Shown here: piece after piece, positions 61,301 to 64,000 of the stretch
Position numbering within the stretch: the first letter of the stretch is position 1
Layout of the letters: every line of letters starts with the position of its first letter
Source: Aptenodytes patagonicus
Lineage: Eukaryota > Chordata > Aves > Sphenisciformes > Spheniscidae
Direction of reading: 5' to 3'
Length of the DNA: 64,000 nucleotides
NCBI RefSeq assembly: GCF_965638725.1
Contig: NC_134949.1
Coordinates: forward strand, 52,294,151-52,358,150
The notes under the pieces: model-generated
Seen by the model: the letters and a program-made list of their open reading frames with translations, nothing else
Told to the model about the DNA's origin: nothing
Database searches by the model: none
Translations under genes and position numbers: made by a program

Positions 61301-64000
61301 AATTGATCGATTCATTCATTATTGGCTCCTGCTGCAGAATAATTCGCTCTCCTTTCCAGTGTCAGTATCCAACTGTCCTTATCGGTTTGGAAAAAAAAAA
61401 AAAAAAAGAAGGTGAAAGAGAGAGAGAGGCTTTTTAAAGGAAATCACAAGCTAGAAACCATAACACTTGCAGAGACCAGTACACTTCATATTTTAATATT
61501 AGTAACAATAGCTCCGCAATTACTGTTCCAGGGGTTTTAATGGTCAGGACAGTTGGCTTAATCACATCCACCTTTCCAGCAGCTGGGGAGGAAGGCAGCC
61601 TGCCAGCACGCTCCCAGTGCGGGGCTATTGCTGCCTTCTCCTGCCTAGGTGCAAGCCCACTCGGCGGTGTGCCCGAGCTGTGGTGCTGGCCTGCGTCCCA
61701 CCTCTGTGCTCCTGCTGGCACACCTCGAGCCACTTCTACCCATGTTCATGGGTGCCAGGGAGCAGCTTTAAACTCCTTCAACCCACTCCTGAGAAGTCAG
61801 CAGCTAACTCCAGGACTGGAAATTTGAAAATGAAAATTTTAGCAAAGTCCAGTTCACAATATTTTTTTATTAGAAGAGCAGAAGAGTTAGGAGGAATGAG
61901 GATTCATACAGCTGGATTTCCCCAGACACTTCCCTCTTCTGCTCAGAAATTATGCCCAAACAGATTTCGAGGCTTTTTCATGCTTATCTCAGATTTCCAG
62001 ACGTTTGATAGCTATAACTGATTGTACAGCACTGTCTCAGAGCTGGGACTTGGCCCCGACTATTAGAAGATTTGACCATACTATGGCAAGGTGCAGTCCC
62101 ACCATCTGCTGATGGGGATGAGACTTCCTGCTTTGCAGCGTGTGGTTCTCTTGGGCTCCGTTCCATCAGTGTCACTACCTGGGAAAAGTCACATTAGGGG
62201 AATCAGAGAACAGCATAATTCACTGCACAGTTCTGTACTGCACACTGCTGCATGAGATCAGAGCTTCCCAAACGTTACCTCTTAACCCTTGTAAGGGTGG
62301 CCACAAGGGAATCAGGCGGAAAACAGAAAACATTGCAAAAATTAATTCAACACTATAATAATTTTTGCAAATTGTTAAAGAACATAAGGCCTGTAAACAA
62401 TGTCCACTACTTTTTGTAACTCAGAATGCTCAGCTAGCAGTAGGCAGCAGATCCTGGAGTTTCTAAAACCTGATCTGGGATTTTGCCTCAAATTTCTGCC
62501 TGCATAGCATTAAAAGTCTCATAAAATGTCAGAAAGTAGAGGACCCCACACAGAGGAACCATAACCAAAGCTGGTGGAGTGCTTGTTGCAGGTGGCAAGA
62601 TGGGATAGTTGTGCAAGCTTCACAGAGCACAATGCGCACGCTGTCTGATTTCATGTGAGAGCACTGGTCCAGTTAGCAAGCAAAGACAGGCTGGTTTATG
62701 AAAAAGACATTGCCATGTTGCTCCAGTGGCAGCTCGAGCTGTGAACAGCAACGCTGTTTTTTCTTTTCCTTGAAAGACCACCATTGTCCTTGCTGAAATG
62801 TAAAAATCTGTTGTAGCTTAGTTTTGGCCTCTCTTGGGAGCCTTGAAACAATACAAATATGACTACTCTGTCCACACAAGGCAGAGCAAAAACACGCGAC
62901 TGAAAAGTTGGAAGCTGTTCTTCCTGACCTCAGGGAGGAAACACCAAGCTCCTTTTAGCTTTGCGCTGGTTTTCAGTTTTCACAGTAGGTCATTCACATC
63001 ACAAAGTCCTCCTGTGGGAACCCCATCCAGTCGTGACCCATTCCAGGTAGCTCCGGAGAGGGGAGAGTAAGCAGTCACCAGCATCATTGCAGAGGCTGCT
63101 GACGGAAGAGCCCATGACACCAGGTCCAGGAGAGCCTCCCCAGAATTAGGCAGGAGGAATAGCAGCCTCAGAAGAAAGTCTGTCTGTTTTTCTCCTCTCC
63201 TCACCCACATGACTAAACTTTGGACTAGGCAATGAGATATTACTGCTTAAGACTCCCTGTACATGTGCGAAGAGCTGCTTAAGAAATGCTGAGTTGAAGA
63301 AATGAGATTTGCCTTTGGTTTCCACTCACAAAACCTGCAGTCATTCCTGTCTCTTCTGTGAGTAAGGGGTATGGTTTAATCCATTCCTGTGGATTTCCTC
63401 CTAGTGGTAATAACATCACTGCTCCAAGAGGATGCAAATGTTAAAGGAGGGTGCTGTCATGGAGAGAAAGGAGTGACCTGTCTCAGGAAGGACTTTTCTA
63501 TCTAGAGACCTGGAGCTGGACTTTGCATTTGTTGGTGACCAGTGCTAAGATGAGCGTCAGCGTGATGTGGCTGTGCTGCCTCGCTCAGCAAGCAGAGAAC
63601 TAAGCAAGTGAAATTTGTATTGAAGGGAGCTTTTTCCTAGTGCACAAGTACAGGTACACCTACAACAAATTGCAGCTACTGGATGAATAGCTGATGCTAA
63701 AGATGCTCCGACACTGAGTCCAGAAGTCCAGCCTGCAGGCTATTACAGGGTTGTGATTTTCTCAGCAGCTACAAAGTGAAAAAGAAGTTTTAGCAGTCTT
63801 GAATATTAGGGTTATTCAGAAGCATTGAGGAGTCTAAATAGGTCAAAACTCAACAAACAGGTCAAAACTCAGTAAATACTTAGGTTATATGCACAGTATT
63901 TATCAAGATGGCATTGGTGCAGGCAGACATTATCAAGAATTGGGAGATGAGGCTGAATTTTTGTGCTGCGTATTCCAGAGAGATTGAGTGATTACCAGCG
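58301..64000. other. Intergenic, AT-rich; possible conserved non-coding sequence
   Basis: Mostly AT-rich with few long frames (up to 134 codons at 61617-62021). Two octamer motifs ATGCAAAT lie 26 bp apart at 59672-59679 and 59698-59705, with others at 58568 and 63432. A stretch around 61120-61260 is strongly AT-rich with repeated ATGGTAAT and CATACTGCC-like words. A 17-A run lies at 61390-61406, followed by GAGAGAGAGAGA. No exon was recognised. Confidence 0.45.
61390..61406 (+). repeat. A17 run with nearby GA repeat
   Basis: About 17 A on the plus strand, followed 12 bp later by a short (GA)n stretch. Simple sequence, with no sign of a target duplication or retrocopy next to it. Confidence 0.8.

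Overview
The window is vertebrate nuclear DNA, almost certainly from a bird. Three things point there: compact but intron-rich genes, a CR1 LINE with the 8-bp ATTCTATG-type tail typical of bird and reptile CR1, and several copies of an ERVL-like LTR family. Two single-copy metabolic genes could be traced exon by exon with GT-AG introns. Both are on the minus strand, in the HAL–LTA4H tandem order also found in mammals.

Layout. (1) 1-11068: HAL (histidine ammonia-lyase). Sixteen coding exons are present, from the start codon at 11068 down to 2310. The last ~150 codons lie beyond the left edge. (2) 11069-14178: intergenic DNA and the LTA4H 3' UTR. (3) 14179-30522: complete LTA4H (leukotriene A4 hydrolase/aminopeptidase), 19 coding exons and 610 codons, with all zinc-ligand and catalytic residues. 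A solo LTR with a perfect 5-bp target duplication sits in one of its introns, in sense orientation. (4) About 29960-31130: a CpG island with the LTA4H first exon on the minus strand and, 311 bp away and divergent, a tRNA-Asp(GTC) gene on the plus strand. (5) 31130-64000: a gene-poor flank. It holds a second solo LTR (33406-34001); a 7.4-kb LTR-to-LTR endogenous retrovirus (35036-42482, 5-bp duplication CATTG, tRNA-Lys primer site, no env); and a 3.1-kb minus-strand CR1 with an unbroken ORF2 (about 45803-48895). No further gene is recognised from 48.9 kb to the right end.

The two host enzymes have unrelated roles. HAL converts histidine to urocanate. LTA4H converts leukotriene A4 to leukotriene B4 and trims peptides such as Pro-Gly-Pro. 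They are neighbours by conserved synteny, not by shared pathway.

The most unusual object is the first reading frame of the retrovirus. It carries three hydrophobic segments and two N-glycosylation sequons. These lead into a Thr/Pro/Ala-rich decapeptide minisatellite of 22 exact-length 30-bp units, then a charged tail and gag-like sequence. The provirus is defective: six in-frame stops, a frameshift in the protease, and Asn in place of the first acidic residue of the integrase triad. Its LTRs nevertheless differ at only 5 of 535 positions.
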